Below, in pieces: positions 55,586-64,000 of a DNA stretch of 64,000 bases. How positions within the stretch are numbered: position 1 is the stretch's first letter; every line of letters begins with the position of its first letter. Under the pieces are notes generated by a model. The model had not been told where the DNA came from. It worked only from the letters and a program-made list of their open reading frames with translations, and did no database searches. A program made the translations under genes and the position numbers. Source of the DNA: Modestobacter versicolor. Its GTDB lineage: Bacteria > Actinomycetota > Actinomycetes > Mycobacteriales > Geodermatophilaceae. The stretch covers positions 930,001 through 994,000 of the forward strand of contig NZ_JACIBU010000001.1 of the NCBI RefSeq assembly GCF_014195485.1, written 5' to 3'.

Positions 55586-56431
55586 GTGAACGAACAGTCG
55601 ACTGGCCGGAGCGGGTTCACCCCCGCCTACCTGGACCGGGTGGGCTCCTCGTTCACCGACTTCCTGGGCACCACCGCCCCCGACCTGCTGCCCGGCCGGC
55701 GCACGCTGCCGGCCGTCCCGGTCGGCGAGCTGTCCCCGCACGCCACCACGATCGTCTCGGTCACCTTCGACGGCGGCGTGCTGATGGGCGGCGACCGGCG
55801 GGCGACCATGGGCAACCTGATCTCCAGCCGGGACATCGAGAAGGTCTACGCCGCCGACTCCTGGTCGGTGATCGGCATCGCCGGTGCCGCCGGGATCGCG
55901 ATCGAGATGGTCCGGCTCTACCAGGTCGAGCTCGAGCACTACGAGAAGATCGAGGGGATGACGATGTCCCTGGACGGCAAGGCCAACCGCCTCGCCGGGA
56001 TGATCCGCGGCAACCTCGGCGCGGCGATGCAGGGCCTGGCCGTCGTCCCGCTGTTCGCCGGCTACGACCTCGACGCCGCCGAGGGTGCGAGCCCGGGCCG
56101 CATCTTCAGCTACGACGTCACCGGCGGGAACTACGAGGAGCGCGGCTACGCCGCCGTCGGCTCCGGCTCGCTGTTCGCCAAGAACTCGCTGAAGAAGACC
56201 TGGCGGCCCGGCCTGTCCGCCGACGCCGCCACCCGCACGGTGGTGGAAGCCCTCTACGACGCCGCCGACGACGACTCGGCCACCGGCGGCCCGGACACCG
56301 TCCGGCGGCTCTTCCCGATCGTCTACCGGGTCGACGCCGAGGGGGCCGCCCGGCTCACCGACGACCAGGTGGCCGCCGTCGCCGACGCGATCGTCGCCGA
56401 CCGGTCCGCCGCCGAGAACCGGGAGGCCTGA
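55586..56431 (+). CDS. prcB: 20S proteasome beta subunit
   Basis: A 281-residue protein; GTG 55586 with AGGAGAGG about 12 nt upstream. The 53-residue propeptide ends at SPHA, exposing the catalytic Thr54 in TTIVSVTF after self-cleavage. Lys in [10 protein letters not shown](L) context and the GSGSLFA segment of the Ntn-hydrolase fold are present. Fourteen copies form the two inner rings that degrade pupylated proteins. Separated by 3 bp from prcA. Confidence 0.96.
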   Translation: MNEQSTGRSGFTPAYLDRVGSSFTDFLGTTAPDLLPGRRTLPAVPVGELSPHATTIVSVTFDGGVLMGGDRRATMGNLISSRDIEKVYAADSWSVIGIAGAAGIAIEMVRLYQVELEHYEKIEGMTMSLDGKANRLAGMIRGNLGAAMQGLAVVPLFAGYDLDAAEGASPGRIFSYDVTGGNYEERGYAAVGSGSLFAKNSLKKTWRPGLSADAATRTVVEALYDAADDDSATGGPDTVRRLFPIVYRVDAEGAARLTDDQVAAVADAIVADRSAAENREA

Positions 56432-56434
56432 GCC

Positions 56435-57349
56435 ATGACCATGCCCTACTACGCCTCCGCCGAGCAGGTCATGCGCGACCGCTCGGAGTACGCCCGCAAG
56501 GGCATCTCCCGCGGTCGCAGCGTCGCCGTCCTCACCTACGACGACGGCGTCCTGTTCATCGCCGAGAACCCCAGCTCGACCCTGCACAAGGTCAGCGAGC
56601 TCTACGACCGGGTCGGGTTCGCCGCGGTCGGCCGGTACTCGGAGTTCGAGAGCCTCCGGGTCGCCGGCATCCGGCTGGCCGACGTCCGGGGGTACTCCTA
56701 CAACCGCCGCGACGTCACCGGCCGGGTCATCGCCAACGCCTACGCGCAGACCCTCGGCGAGGTCTTCACCCAGCAGATGAAGCCCTTCGAGGTCGAGCTC
56801 TGCGTCGCCGAGGTCGGCGACACCCCCGAGTCCGACCAGCTGTACCGGCTCACCTTCGACGGGTCGATCGTCGACGAGCCCGACTTCGTGGTCATGGGCG
56901 GCCAGGCCGACGCCGTCACCAGCAACCTGCGCCAGCACTTCAGCCACGGCCTGCCCTTGGCCGAGGCGCTGCGGGTGGGCGTCCAGGCGCTGTCCGCGGT
57001 CAGCCCGTCGACGGCGGCCAACGGGGGAGGGCACGAGCAGCTCCCCGCCGAGCAGCTCGAGGTCGCCGTCCTCGATCGCCGCCGTCCCAAGCGGGCCTTC
57101 CGCCGGGTCGTCGGCCCCGCGCTGCGCGCCCTGCTGGCCGACGAGCCGGTGCCCGCCGAGACGGCCACCCCGGCGGAGGCCGCGGCCACCCACGTGCCCA
57201 GCGCGCCGGCCCCCGGCACCCCGGCCGGCCTCGGCGACCCGCAGGCGGTCGACACCGCCGGTGGCACCGAGGAGGCCTCGGCCCAGCCGAGCACCCAGGA
57301 CGGCGTCGGCGGCGGCACCGACGGCGACGCACCGGACGACGGGCAGTGA
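56435..57349 (+). CDS. prcA: 20S proteasome alpha subunit
   Basis: A 304-residue protein from ATG 56435. The core ([25 protein letters not shown] through [18 protein letters not shown]) is a normal alpha subunit; residues [11 protein letters not shown] form the gating N-terminus. About 60 extra residues at the C-terminus are rich in Ala, Pro, Gly and Thr and end acidic, making it longer than the M. tuberculosis protein (about 248). The alpha rings cap the core and bind ARC. It is likely in one transcript with prcB. A hairpin follows. Confidence 0.95.
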   Translation: MTMPYYASAEQVMRDRSEYARKGISRGRSVAVLTYDDGVLFIAENPSSTLHKVSELYDRVGFAAVGRYSEFESLRVAGIRLADVRGYSYNRRDVTGRVIANAYAQTLGEVFTQQMKPFEVELCVAEVGDTPESDQLYRLTFDGSIVDEPDFVVMGGQADAVTSNLRQHFSHGLPLAEALRVGVQALSAVSPSTAANGGGHEQLPAEQLEVAVLDRRRPKRAFRRVVGPALRALLADEPVPAETATPAEAAATHVPSAPAPGTPAGLGDPQAVDTAGGTEEASAQPSTQDGVGGGTDGDAPDDGQ

Positions 57350-57353
57350 GCGG

Positions 57354-57389
57354 CGCGGCGCACTCGGGACACGAGCCGAGTGCGCCGCG
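57354..57389 (+). terminator. hairpin between prcA and pafA
   Basis: A perfect 14-bp stem (CGCGGCGCACTCGG, 57354-57367, with its complement at 57376-57389) and 8-nt loop, 4 bp after the prcA stop and just before the pafA promoter. Confidence 0.7.
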
Positions 57390-57395
57390 GGCGCC

Positions 57396-57401
57396 TAGGC
57401 T
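57396..57401 (+). promoter_or_regulatory. -10 box TAGGCT of pafA
   Basis: TAGGCT, 7 nt before the pafA GTG; leaderless transcript expected. Confidence 0.55.
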
Positions 57402-57408
57402 CGGCGAG

Positions 57409-58767
57409 GTGGAACGACGGATCTTCGGCATCGAGACCGAGTACGGCGTCACGTGCACCTTCAAGGGCCAGCGACGCCTGTCACCCGACGAGGTGGCCCG
57501 CTACCTGTTCCGCCGGGTCGTCTCCTGGGGGCGCAGCTCCAACGTCTTCCTGCGCAACGGCTCCCGGCTCTACCTGGACGTCGGCAGCCACCCCGAGTAC
57601 GCCACCGCCGAGTGCGACGACCTCACCGAGCTGGTCGTCCACGACAAGGCCGGCGAGCGGATCCTCGAGGGCCTGATGGTCGACGCGGAGCAGCGCCTCA
57701 ACGAGGAGGGCGTCACCGGCGACATCTACCTGTTCAAGAACAACACCGACTCCGCGGGCAACAGCTACGGCTGCCACGAGAACTACCTCGTCGGGCGGCA
57801 TGGCGAGTTCAGCCGGCTGGCCGACGTGCTCATCCCGTTCCTGGTGAGCCGGCAGATGGTCGTGGGCGCGGGCAAGGTGCTGCAGACCCCGCGCGGCGCG
57901 GTCTACTGCGTCAGCCAGCGGGCCGAGCACATCTGGGAGGGCGTCTCCAGCGCCACCACCCGGTCCCGGCCGATCATCAACACCCGCGACGAGCCGCACG
58001 CCGACGCCGAGAAGTACCGCCGGCTGCACGTGATCGTCGGCGACTCGAACATGAGCGAGACGACGACGCTGCTCAAGGTCACCATCACCGACCTGGTGCT
58101 GCGGATGATCGAGACCGGCGTGGTGCTGCGCGACATGACGCTGGAGAACCCGATCCGGGCGATCCGCGAGATCAGCCACGACATGACCGGGCGGCGCAAG
58201 GTCCGGCTGGCCAACGGCCGGGAGATGTCGGCGCTGGAGATCCAGCAGGAGTACCACGACCGGGCCGCGGAGTTCGTCGACCGCGAGGGCTACGGCCCGG
58301 TGCACCGGCAGATGCTCGAGCTGTGGGGCCGCACCCTCAAGGCCGTCGACAGCGGCGACCTCTCGCTGATCGACCGCGAGGTCGACTGGGCCATCAAGTA
58401 CCAGCTGATCGAGCGGTACCGGGCCAAGCGCGACCTGCCGCTGTCCAGCCCGCGGGTGGCCCAGATGGACCTCGCCTACCACGACATCCGGCGCAACCGC
58501 GGGCTGTACTACCTGCTGGAGAAGGCCGGGCAGGTCGAGCGGGTCACCCACGACCCGGCGATCTTCGAGGCGAAGAACGTGCCGCCGCAGACCACCCGGG
58601 CCAAGCTGCGCGGCGAGTTCATCCGCCGCGCGCAGGAGAAGCGCCGCGACTTCACCGTCGACTGGGTGCACCTCAAGCTCAACGACCAGGCGCAGCGCAC
58701 CGTGCTGTGCAAGGACCCGTTCAAGTCCGTCGACGAGCGGGTGGAGAAACTGATCGCCAGCATGTGA
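57409..58767 (+). CDS. pafA: Pup-protein ligase PafA
   Basis: A 452-residue enzyme of the same length as M. tuberculosis PafA when started at GTG 57409 ([12 protein letters not shown]). Metal-binding Glu9, catalytic Asp57 in [17 protein letters not shown] and the [18 protein letters not shown] nucleotide region are present; the Dop-specific loop is absent. It joins the deamidated Glu of Pup to substrate lysines using ATP. It has its own promoter behind a terminator-like hairpin, so it can be expressed apart from prcBA. Confidence 0.97.
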   Translation: MERRIFGIETEYGVTCTFKGQRRLSPDEVARYLFRRVVSWGRSSNVFLRNGSRLYLDVGSHPEYATAECDDLTELVVHDKAGERILEGLMVDAEQRLNEEGVTGDIYLFKNNTDSAGNSYGCHENYLVGRHGEFSRLADVLIPFLVSRQMVVGAGKVLQTPRGAVYCVSQRAEHIWEGVSSATTRSRPIINTRDEPHADAEKYRRLHVIVGDSNMSETTTLLKVTITDLVLRMIETGVVLRDMTLENPIRAIREISHDMTGRRKVRLANGREMSALEIQQEYHDRAAEFVDREGYGPVHRQMLELWGRTLKAVDSGDLSLIDREVDWAIKYQLIERYRAKRDLPLSSPRVAQMDLAYHDIRRNRGLYYLLEKAGQVERVTHDPAIFEAKNVPPQTTRAKLRGEFIRRAQEKRRDFTVDWVHLKLNDQAQRTVLCKDPFKSVDERVEKLIASM

Positions 58768-58789
58768 GGCCGGCGGCCACACTGCGCCG

Positions 58790-59779
58790 GTGACCGACGC
58801 GCCGGGCCTCACCATCGACCAGGTCGACCCGCAGGACGAGCCGGCGCTGCGCCGCTGGTACGACGTGCTGGCCGGGGCGGCGCGGTCCGGCCGGGCCGCG
58901 CCGCTGGTGGTCACCTGGGCGTCGATCTCCGCCTCGCTGCAGCACCCGGGGGAGTCCCGGCGGCGCACCGCGGTCGCCGCGGTGCGCGGCGGCGAGTTCG
59001 TCGGCGCGATGCTCGTCGAGCTGCCGCTGCTGGAGGACCTGGCCACCGCGACGGTCGAGGTCGACGTCCCGCCGCAGCACCGCCGCCAGGGCATCGGCCG
59101 GGCGCTGTGGGCCTGGGCGGTCGAGCACCTCGACCAGCAGGGCCGCACCGTCGTCCAGACCGAGGTGCACGTCCCGGACGGCGAGAGCGTGCGCACCTGG
59201 CCCGGCGCCCGGTTCGCCGAGGCGCTGGGCTTCGGCTCGGAGAACGTCGAGGAGCACCTGGTGCTGCCGCTCCCCGCGCACCCCGCCCCGGTGCCGCCCG
59301 CACCCGGGTACCGGCTGGTGTCCTGGGCGGGCGCCTGCCCGGCGGAGTTCGTCGACGCCTACGCCGCGATGTGGTCGGCGATGAGCGGCGACGTGCCCAC
59401 CGGCGGGCTGACCCGCGAGGCGGCCCGCTGGGACGCCGCCCGGGTGCGCGCGACCGAGGCGCGGCTGGCCCGCACCTACCGGTCCCTGGCCACCCTCGCG
59501 CTGGCCGCCGACGGCGAGCCGGCCGGCTACACGCTGGTCTACGCTGACCTCGAGCAGCCCGAGGAGGCGCTGCAGGACGACACGTTCGTCCTCCCGCAGC
59601 ACCGCGGCGCCGGCCTCGGCTACCGGCTCAAGCTGGCCAACCTGGCGCAGCTGGACGGCGGCCCGCGCCGGCTGCACACCTGGACGGCGACCGGCAACGC
59701 GCCGATGCAGCGGGTCAACGCCCGGTTCGGCTTCCGCCTCGTCGAGCGCACCCACGAGTACCAGCTGATCCTGCGCTGA
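58790..59779 (+). CDS. tandem GNAT acetyltransferase
   Basis: A 329-residue protein from GTG 58790 with CACACT 6 nt upstream as a possible -10. The N-terminal GNAT domain has the acetyl-CoA loop RRQGIGRALW (about 102-111); the C-terminal half has a second GNAT fold with HRGAGLGYRLK (about 273-283) and ends FGFRLVERTHEYQLIL. Tandem GNAT proteins resemble mycothiol synthase MshD, but the pattern is too general to assign that function. Confidence 0.8.
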   Translation: MTDAPGLTIDQVDPQDEPALRRWYDVLAGAARSGRAAPLVVTWASISASLQHPGESRRRTAVAAVRGGEFVGAMLVELPLLEDLATATVEVDVPPQHRRQGIGRALWAWAVEHLDQQGRTVVQTEVHVPDGESVRTWPGARFAEALGFGSENVEEHLVLPLPAHPAPVPPAPGYRLVSWAGACPAEFVDAYAAMWSAMSGDVPTGGLTREAARWDAARVRATEARLARTYRSLATLALAADGEPAGYTLVYADLEQPEEALQDDTFVLPQHRGAGLGYRLKLANLAQLDGGPRRLHTWTATGNAPMQRVNARFGFRLVERTHEYQLILR

Positions 59780-59805
59780 GGACGCCGACCGTCCGGAACC
59801 CGCTC

Positions 59806-59811
59806 TAGCCT
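59806..59811 (+). promoter_or_regulatory. -10 box TAGCCT of the hydrolase at 59819
   Basis: TAGCCT, 7 nt before ATG 59819; leaderless transcript expected. Confidence 0.5.
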
Positions 59812-59818
59812 GCCCGCC

Positions 59819-60505
59819 ATGGACATCCTGCTCATCGCCGGCCTGTGGCTCGACGCCTCCGCCTGGGACGACGTGCTGCCCACCCTGACGCAGCTGGGTC
59901 ACCGCCCGGTGCCGGTCCAGCTCCCGGGGCAGGGCGACGGCGCGGCCGGCGCGACCCTCGACGACCAGCTCGCCGCGGTGCTGGCCGCCGTCGACGGGGC
60001 GGACGGGCAGCCGCTGGTCGTCGGCCACTCCGCGGCGGCCACGCTGGCCTGGCTGGCCGCCGACGCACGGCCGGAGCGGGTCGCCGGCGTCGTCCTGGTC
60101 GGCGGCTTCCCGGCAGCGGACGGCACCGCCTACGCCGACTTCTTCGAGCCGCAGGACGGGCTGATGCCGTTCCCCGGTTGGAGCGCGTTCGATGGGCCGG
60201 ACTCCGCCGACCTGGACGAGGCGGCCCGGCGCGGCCTGGCGGCCCGGATGACCCCGGTGCCGGTGGGCGTGAGCCGCGGCGTCGTCCGGTTCACCGACGA
60301 GCGGCGGTTCGGGGTCCCGGTCGTGCTGGTCTGCCCCGAGTTCAGCGCCGGTGACGCACGCGGGTGGATCGGCGCGGGCGACGTCCCCGAGTTGGCCCGG
60401 GCCGAGCACCTGGAGTACGTCGACCTCGACTCCGGCCACTGGCCGATGGTCAGCCGGCCCGCCGAGCTGGCCCGGGTGCTGGCCGCCGCGGCGGACGGGC
60501 GGTGA
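59819..60505 (+). CDS. small alpha/beta hydrolase
   Basis: A 228-residue protein from ATG 59819 with the short EstA/MES-like fold: GLWLDASAWDDVL near the start (oxyanion region), nucleophile elbow VGHSAAA (about 67-73), and a late His in LDSGHWPMV (about 212). Likely cytoplasmic; substrate unknown. Overlaps the next gene (GTGA), so translation is coupled. Confidence 0.85.
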   Translation: MDILLIAGLWLDASAWDDVLPTLTQLGHRPVPVQLPGQGDGAAGATLDDQLAAVLAAVDGADGQPLVVGHSAAATLAWLAADARPERVAGVVLVGGFPAADGTAYADFFEPQDGLMPFPGWSAFDGPDSADLDEAARRGLAARMTPVPVGVSRGVVRFTDERRFGVPVVLVCPEFSAGDARGWIGAGDVPELARAEHLEYVDLDSGHWPMVSRPAELARVLAAAADGR

Positions 60506-61059
60506 GCTGGACGACCCGGCCGCTGGGGCCGGACACCTGGGACGTCTTCGCCGAGCTGGTCGAGCGCAACAACGGCGTCTTCGGCGGCTGCTGGTGCACC
60601 GGCTGGCACCCCGAGCGCGGGCAGCGGGGCATCGACCACCGGGAGCTCAAGCGCGAGCGGGTGCTCAGCGACCGGGCGCACGCCGCGCTCGTGCTCGACG
60701 CGGACGGCGTCGCGCAGGGCTGGTGCCAGTTCGGCGACCCCGACGAGCTGCCCACCATCAAGCACCGGCGGGTGTACGACCAGGACCCGCCGCCGCGCCC
60801 GGACTGGCGGGTCACCTGCTTCTACGTCGACCCCCGGCACCGCGGGCAGGGGATCGCCCGGGCCGGGCTGGCCGGCGCGCTGGAGGAGATCGCCGCAGCG
60901 GGCGGTGGGCTGGTGGAGGCCATCCCCGAGGTGACCGCGGGCCGCACGGCGCACGGCCGGTTCCTCTACAGCGCCACCGTCGAGCTCTTCGAGGAGCACG
61001 GCTTCGACCGCGTCCGCCAGGTCGGCAAGCACGCGTGGGTCGTGAGCCGGGTGGTCTGA
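60502..61059 (+). CDS. GNAT-family N-acetyltransferase
   Basis: A 185-residue protein; GTG 60502 overlaps the hydrolase stop. It starts with a segment rich in Trp and Cys (NNGVFGGCWCTGWHPE) and has the acetyl-CoA loop DPRHRGQGIARAGL (about 111-124). This N-terminal layout marks a common but uncharacterised GNAT subfamily. Substrate unknown. Confidence 0.8.
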   Translation: MSWTTRPLGPDTWDVFAELVERNNGVFGGCWCTGWHPERGQRGIDHRELKRERVLSDRAHAALVLDADGVAQGWCQFGDPDELPTIKHRRVYDQDPPPRPDWRVTCFYVDPRHRGQGIARAGLAGALEEIAAAGGGLVEAIPEVTAGRTAHGRFLYSATVELFEEHGFDRVRQVGKHAWVVSRVV

Positions 61060-61096
61060 CCCGGAAACGGCTCGCGCGCCCGGCGAGACTGCCCCC

Positions 61097-61846
61097 ATGG
61101 GCACCGCACTGGTCACCGGGGTCAGCCGCCGCGCGAGCATCGGGACGGCGGTCGCCCGGCGGCTGCTGGACCGGGGCGACCGGGTCGTCGTGCAGTCGTG
61201 GGCACCGCACGACGCGGAGCAGCCCTGGGGCGCCGACGACCTGCCCGCGGTGCTGGCCGAGCTGGGCGACCCACCCCACCTGAGCGTCGACCTGGCCGAC
61301 CCCGCGGCGCCGGCCGCGCTGGTCGCCGCCGCCCGGGACGCCGTCGGGCCGCTGACCACGCTGGTGGCCGCGCACGCCCGCAGCGCGCAGGGCCGGCTCG
61401 CCGACGTCACCGCCGCCGAGGTCGACCTGTGCTTCGCGGTCAACGCCCGCGGCAGCCTGCTGCTCACCCAGTCCTTCGCCGCCCAGCACGAGGTGTCCGC
61501 CGGGCCGGGCTCGGTCGTCCTGTTCACCTCGGGCCAGCACCTCGGCCCGATGCCCGACGAGCTGCCCTACGCGATCAGCAAGGGCGCCGTCCAGCAGATG
61601 ACGCTGTCGCTGGCCGACGCGCTGATCGGCGCCGACATCACCGTCAACTGCCTCAACCCGGGCCCGACCGACACCGGTTGGGCGTCGGCGGCGACCCAGG
61701 ACGTCGTCGCCCGGGCGATGCCCCGCGGGCGGTGGAACACCCCGGCCGAGGCGGCCGCCGTCGTCGCCTGGCTGACCGGCCCCGACGCCCGCTCGGTGAC
61801 CGGCCGGACGATCGACGCCGAGGGCGGCTTCCGCCGCGGCGCCTGA
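61097..61846 (+). CDS. short-chain dehydrogenase/reductase
   Basis: A 249-residue SDR from ATG 61097. Its nucleotide loop is TGVSRRASIG (about 7-16), longer than the usual TGxxxGIG and like FabG/FabI-divergent forms that bind NADPH through the Arg residues. The active site is complete: Ser in FTSGQH, and PYAISKGA (Tyr, Lys at about 157-161). The substrate is not predictable. No strong ribosome site. Confidence 0.85.
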   Translation: MGTALVTGVSRRASIGTAVARRLLDRGDRVVVQSWAPHDAEQPWGADDLPAVLAELGDPPHLSVDLADPAAPAALVAAARDAVGPLTTLVAAHARSAQGRLADVTAAEVDLCFAVNARGSLLLTQSFAAQHEVSAGPGSVVLFTSGQHLGPMPDELPYAISKGAVQQMTLSLADALIGADITVNCLNPGPTDTGWASAATQDVVARAMPRGRWNTPAEAAAVVAWLTGPDARSVTGRTIDAEGGFRRGA

Positions 61847-61869
61847 CCGCTCGGGCGGGCAGCGTGGGC

Positions 61870-62988
61870 TCAGGCCGGCAGCGGGCCGAACAGGGTCAGC
61901 TGGGCGGCGTACCGGCCGGCCGCCGCGGCGGCCAGGAAGTAGGCGCGGTCCTCGGCCAGGCCGCGGCCCATCGTCGACAGCGTCACCGGCAGCCCCTCCA
62001 GCGCGGTCTCCAGCCCCTCGGTGTCCACCCACTCGACCCGGTTGCGCTGCGGCTGGCCGGCGAGGTCCTCCTCGACCTGGCTGCCCAGCTCGGAGCCGAG
62101 CCCGCGGGGCGCCACCAGGGCCACCCCGCCCAGGGCGACCCGGCCGAAGGCGGTCAGCGAGTGGTGGGAGACCCCGCGGTGCCGCGGCCGCGGGTCGGCG
62201 TCGGAGATCCGCAGCGCCCCCACCGTCTGCCCGCCGAGCACGTGCACGGCGTTGCAGGCCTCACCGGCCGCGACGCCGGAGAACCCCCACGGCGTGCCGG
62301 TGCCCAGGTTGCCCGGGCCCTGGGTGACCACGGTGACGTCGGCCTGCAGCACGTGCCGGGCGGCCAGCAGGCCGGTGTGCACGGTGACCGCCTCGAGGTC
62401 GCCGCCGAAGGCCTGCCCGACGGTGACCACGCCGGCCAGCGACCCGGCCAGCGCGTCGAGCGTCCGGGAGAACGCCGCGGGCAGCGCTCCGCCGTCGGTC
62501 ATCACGTAGGCCACCCGCAGCGCCGGGTCGGTGGCCTGCACGCCGGCCAGCACCGCGGGCAGCGCGGAGTGCAGGTCGGCCACCACGACCGGCATGCCGG
62601 CGATGTCCTCGGCCGCGGCGATCACCGCGTGGTGCTCGGTCTCCTGCTCGTCGACGCCCTGCACGGTCACCTGCAGCGGCGAGTAGCGGCCCTTGACCAG
62701 GTGCCCCGGCCCGGTGGGGTCGGCCGGCAGCCGGTCGGGGACGGCGACGACCAGCGCGTACCCGCCGGTGCCCAGCCGCTGCGCCCACGCGGTGGTGTTG
62801 AGCAGCACCTCGTCGCCCACCACCGGGGAGCCCACGACCGAGGGGTGCGCCAGCGCCCGCAGCGTCCCGTCGCCGGGCACCTCGACGGTCATCTCCTGCG
62901 CGTCGCGCCAGGACCGGCCGAGCGCGACGACCCGGCCGCGCCGCCAGCGGATGCGGGGACCGGGAGCGGGGGAGGGGGTGCTCGTCAC
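61870..62988 (-). CDS. DUF3866-family protein
   Basis: A 372-residue protein of an actinobacterial family without known function. It starts at GTG 62988, leaderless. Recognisable family segments are GRSWRDAQEMTVEV, YSPLQVTVQGVDEQETEHH, VVADLHSALPAVL and the glycine-rich VTQGPGNLGTGTPWGFSG. No membrane span or signal. It is divergent from pafB, the usual context in actinobacterial proteasome loci. Confidence 0.88.
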   Translation of the reverse strand: MTSTPSPAPGPRIRWRRGRVVALGRSWRDAQEMTVEVPGDGTLRALAHPSVVGSPVVGDEVLLNTTAWAQRLGTGGYALVVAVPDRLPADPTGPGHLVKGRYSPLQVTVQGVDEQETEHHAVIAAAEDIAGMPVVVADLHSALPAVLAGVQATDPALRVAYVMTDGGALPAAFSRTLDALAGSLAGVVTVGQAFGGDLEAVTVHTGLLAARHVLQADVTVVTQGPGNLGTGTPWGFSGVAAGEACNAVHVLGGQTVGALRISDADPRPRHRGVSHHSLTAFGRVALGGVALVAPRGLGSELGSQVEEDLAGQPQRNRVEWVDTEGLETALEGLPVTLSTMGRGLAEDRAYFLAAAAAGRYAAQLTLFGPLPA

Positions 62989-62994
62989 CCGCAG

Positions 62995-63000
62995 AGGCTA
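62995..63000 (-). promoter_or_regulatory. -10 box TAGCCT of the DUF3866 gene
   Basis: On the minus strand TAGCCT lies 6 nt before GTG 62988. It faces the pafB -10 across 15 bp. Confidence 0.5.
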
Positions 63001-63015
63001 GCGAGCGCGGGGCAC

Positions 63016-63021
63016 TAGCCT
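63016..63021 (+). promoter_or_regulatory. -10 box TAGCCT of pafB
   Basis: TAGCCT, 6 nt before GTG 63028; leaderless transcript expected. Mirrors the divergent -10 at 62995-63000. Confidence 0.5.
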
Positions 63022-63027
63022 GTGCCC

Positions 63028-64000
63028 GTGGCAGCCAAGCGGGCGGAACGACTGGTCAACCTGGTCATCGCCCTGCTCGGCACCCGGCAGTACGTCTCGG
63101 CGGCGAAGATCCGCGCCACGGTGCCCGGCTACGAGCCCGACGACGGCACGGAGCGGGCCGACGAGGCGTTCAAGCGGATGTTCGAGCGGGACAAGGCCGA
63201 GCTGCGGGAGATCGGGGTCCCGCTGGAGACCGGCCGCACGAGCGTCTTCGACACCGAGGACGGCTACCGCATCGCCCGGGCCGAGTACGAGCTGCCGGAG
63301 ATCACGCTGACCGGCGAGGAGGCCGCCGCCGTCGGCCTGGCGCTGCGGCTGTGGCAGTCCGCCCAGCTCGCCGGCGCCGCGCAGAGCGCCCTGGTGAAGC
63401 TGCGCGCGGCCGGCGTCGAGGTCGACCAGTCCCGGGGCATCCCGATCCAGCCGCGGCTGGACGCCGGGGAGCCGGCGTTCGAGCCCTGCTACGCCGCCGC
63501 CCGCGACCGCCGGGTGCTCACCTTCGACTACCGCCGCCCCGACGCGGACAAGGCGTCCCGCCGCCGGGTCCAGCCGTGGGGCGTGGTCGCCTGGCACGGC
63601 CGCTGGTACCTGGTCGGGCACGACCTGGAGCGGGCCGCACCCCGGGTGTTCCGGCTCTCCCGGGTGACGGGCACGCCCAAGGCCAGCGGCCCCGCGGGCG
63701 CCTTCGAGCCCCCGGCCGACCTGGACCTGGCCGCGGTGGTGGCCGGCCAGGAGGCCCGCGAGGAGCACCTGGTGATCGTCCGGGCCCGGCCCGGCACCGC
63801 GATCGGGCTGCGCCGGCACGCCGAGCCGCTCGGCTCGGCCGAGGACGGCGACGACCGGCTGCAGGTGCGCACCACCGAGCCGTGGTCGCTGGCCGACCAG
63901 CTGGCCGCCTACGGGCCCGACGTGCTGGTGGAGGCGCCGCAGCGGATGCGCGAGGCCGTCGTCGAGCGGCTCACCCGGCTGGCCGCCCTGGACGGCCGGG
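63028..64000 (+). CDS. pafB: WYL-domain transcriptional activator PafB, 3' end outside window
   Basis: GTG 63028 opens a frame still open at base 64000 (324 codons); family members are about 330 residues, so nearly all is present. An N-terminal winged helix (AERLVNLVIALLGTRQYVSAAKIR) is followed by a WYL domain with WGVVAWHGRWYLVGHDLERAAPRVFRLSRV, which includes the R-x-F-R-L-x-R core, and a C-terminal WCX-type extension. PafB with PafC activates the mycobacterial DNA damage response (RecA/LexA-independent). pafC would be expected just to the right. Confidence 0.92.
   Translation, partial: MAAKRAERLVNLVIALLGTRQYVSAAKIRATVPGYEPDDGTERADEAFKRMFERDKAELREIGVPLETGRTSVFDTEDGYRIARAEYELPEITLTGEEAAAVGLALRLWQSAQLAGAAQSALVKLRAAGVEVDQSRGIPIQPRLDAGEPAFEPCYAAARDRRVLTFDYRRPDADKASRRRVQPWGVVAWHGRWYLVGHDLERAAPRVFRLSRVTGTPKASGPAGAFEPPADLDLAAVVAGQEAREEHLVIVRARPGTAIGLRRHAEPLGSAEDGDDRLQVRTTEPWSLADQLAAYGPDVLVEAPQRMREAVVERLTRLAALDGR

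Noticed and set aside
58790..59779. Assignment of the tandem GNAT as mycothiol synthase (mshD)
   Set aside because: It has two GNAT halves like MshD, but no motif specific to MshD could be confirmed by eye, and the gene is far from mshC.

Overview
The window is very GC-rich DNA with many GTG starts and many promoters placed right at the start codon. It carries mycothiol ligase (mshC), a complete Pup-proteasome locus (arc, dop, pup, prcB, prcA, pafA, then pafB at the right edge), methionine synthase, and actinobacterial marker families (DUF3090, SCO1664, PAC2, DUF3866). This places it in the Actinomycetota. The overall look resembles Geodermatophilaceae or relatives, but I cannot fix the genus from sequence alone.

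Region 1 (1-22062) looks like an accessory stress and envelope block. It holds two APC amino-acid permeases, a universal stress protein, two alpha/beta hydrolases (one membrane-anchored), a cation/proton antiporter with a DMT permease, a fused lysyl-tRNA synthetase/lysyl-phosphatidylglycerol synthase (LysX type, with a one-base frameshift), a STAS protein, a DUF1269 protein, two unknown membrane proteins, a thiamine-diphosphate 2-oxoacid decarboxylase, and two large paralogous SARP/AfsR-type ATPase regulators. Eight promoters in this block share one architecture: two TTGGAG-like hexamers with an 11-bp period, then 9-10 bp, then an nAnnnT -10 hexamer. This is the layout expected of SARP operators. 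I propose that the block is one SARP-controlled regulon, which is the most interesting result here. The block ends against the 3' end of a tRNA-Leu(GAG) gene.

Region 2 (22211-34400) is mixed housekeeping: tRNA-Leu, an M20 peptidase, two oxidoreductases, a GAF-ANTAR regulator, an AbiEi/DUF559-like gene with near-identical 49-bp palindromic repeats on both sides, a beta-propeller lipoprotein, rpsD divergent from a DUF2470 gene across an IdeR/DmdR-like iron box, a GlsB/YeaQ-type protein, and a RecD2-type helicase coupled to an aldo/keto reductase.

Region 3 (34488-50000) is the conserved actinobacterial core: uppP, a phosphomutase-like gene, DUF3090, SCO1664, mshC, a dGTPase-like gene, a PAC2 gene and metH with a HAD phosphatase. 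It also contains a small operon with a 191-residue protein that keeps only the haem-binding signature of a cytochrome P450, followed by a RecB-like nuclease.

Region 4 (50066-64000) is trmI and the pupylation-proteasome locus. An endonuclease VII-like HNH gene, frameshifted here, lies between pup and prcB. The last 15 or so codons of pup switch abruptly to AT-rich codons next to it, which suggests co-conversion by a homing-type nuclease. DUF3866 and pafB are divergently transcribed at the right end; pafB runs off the window.
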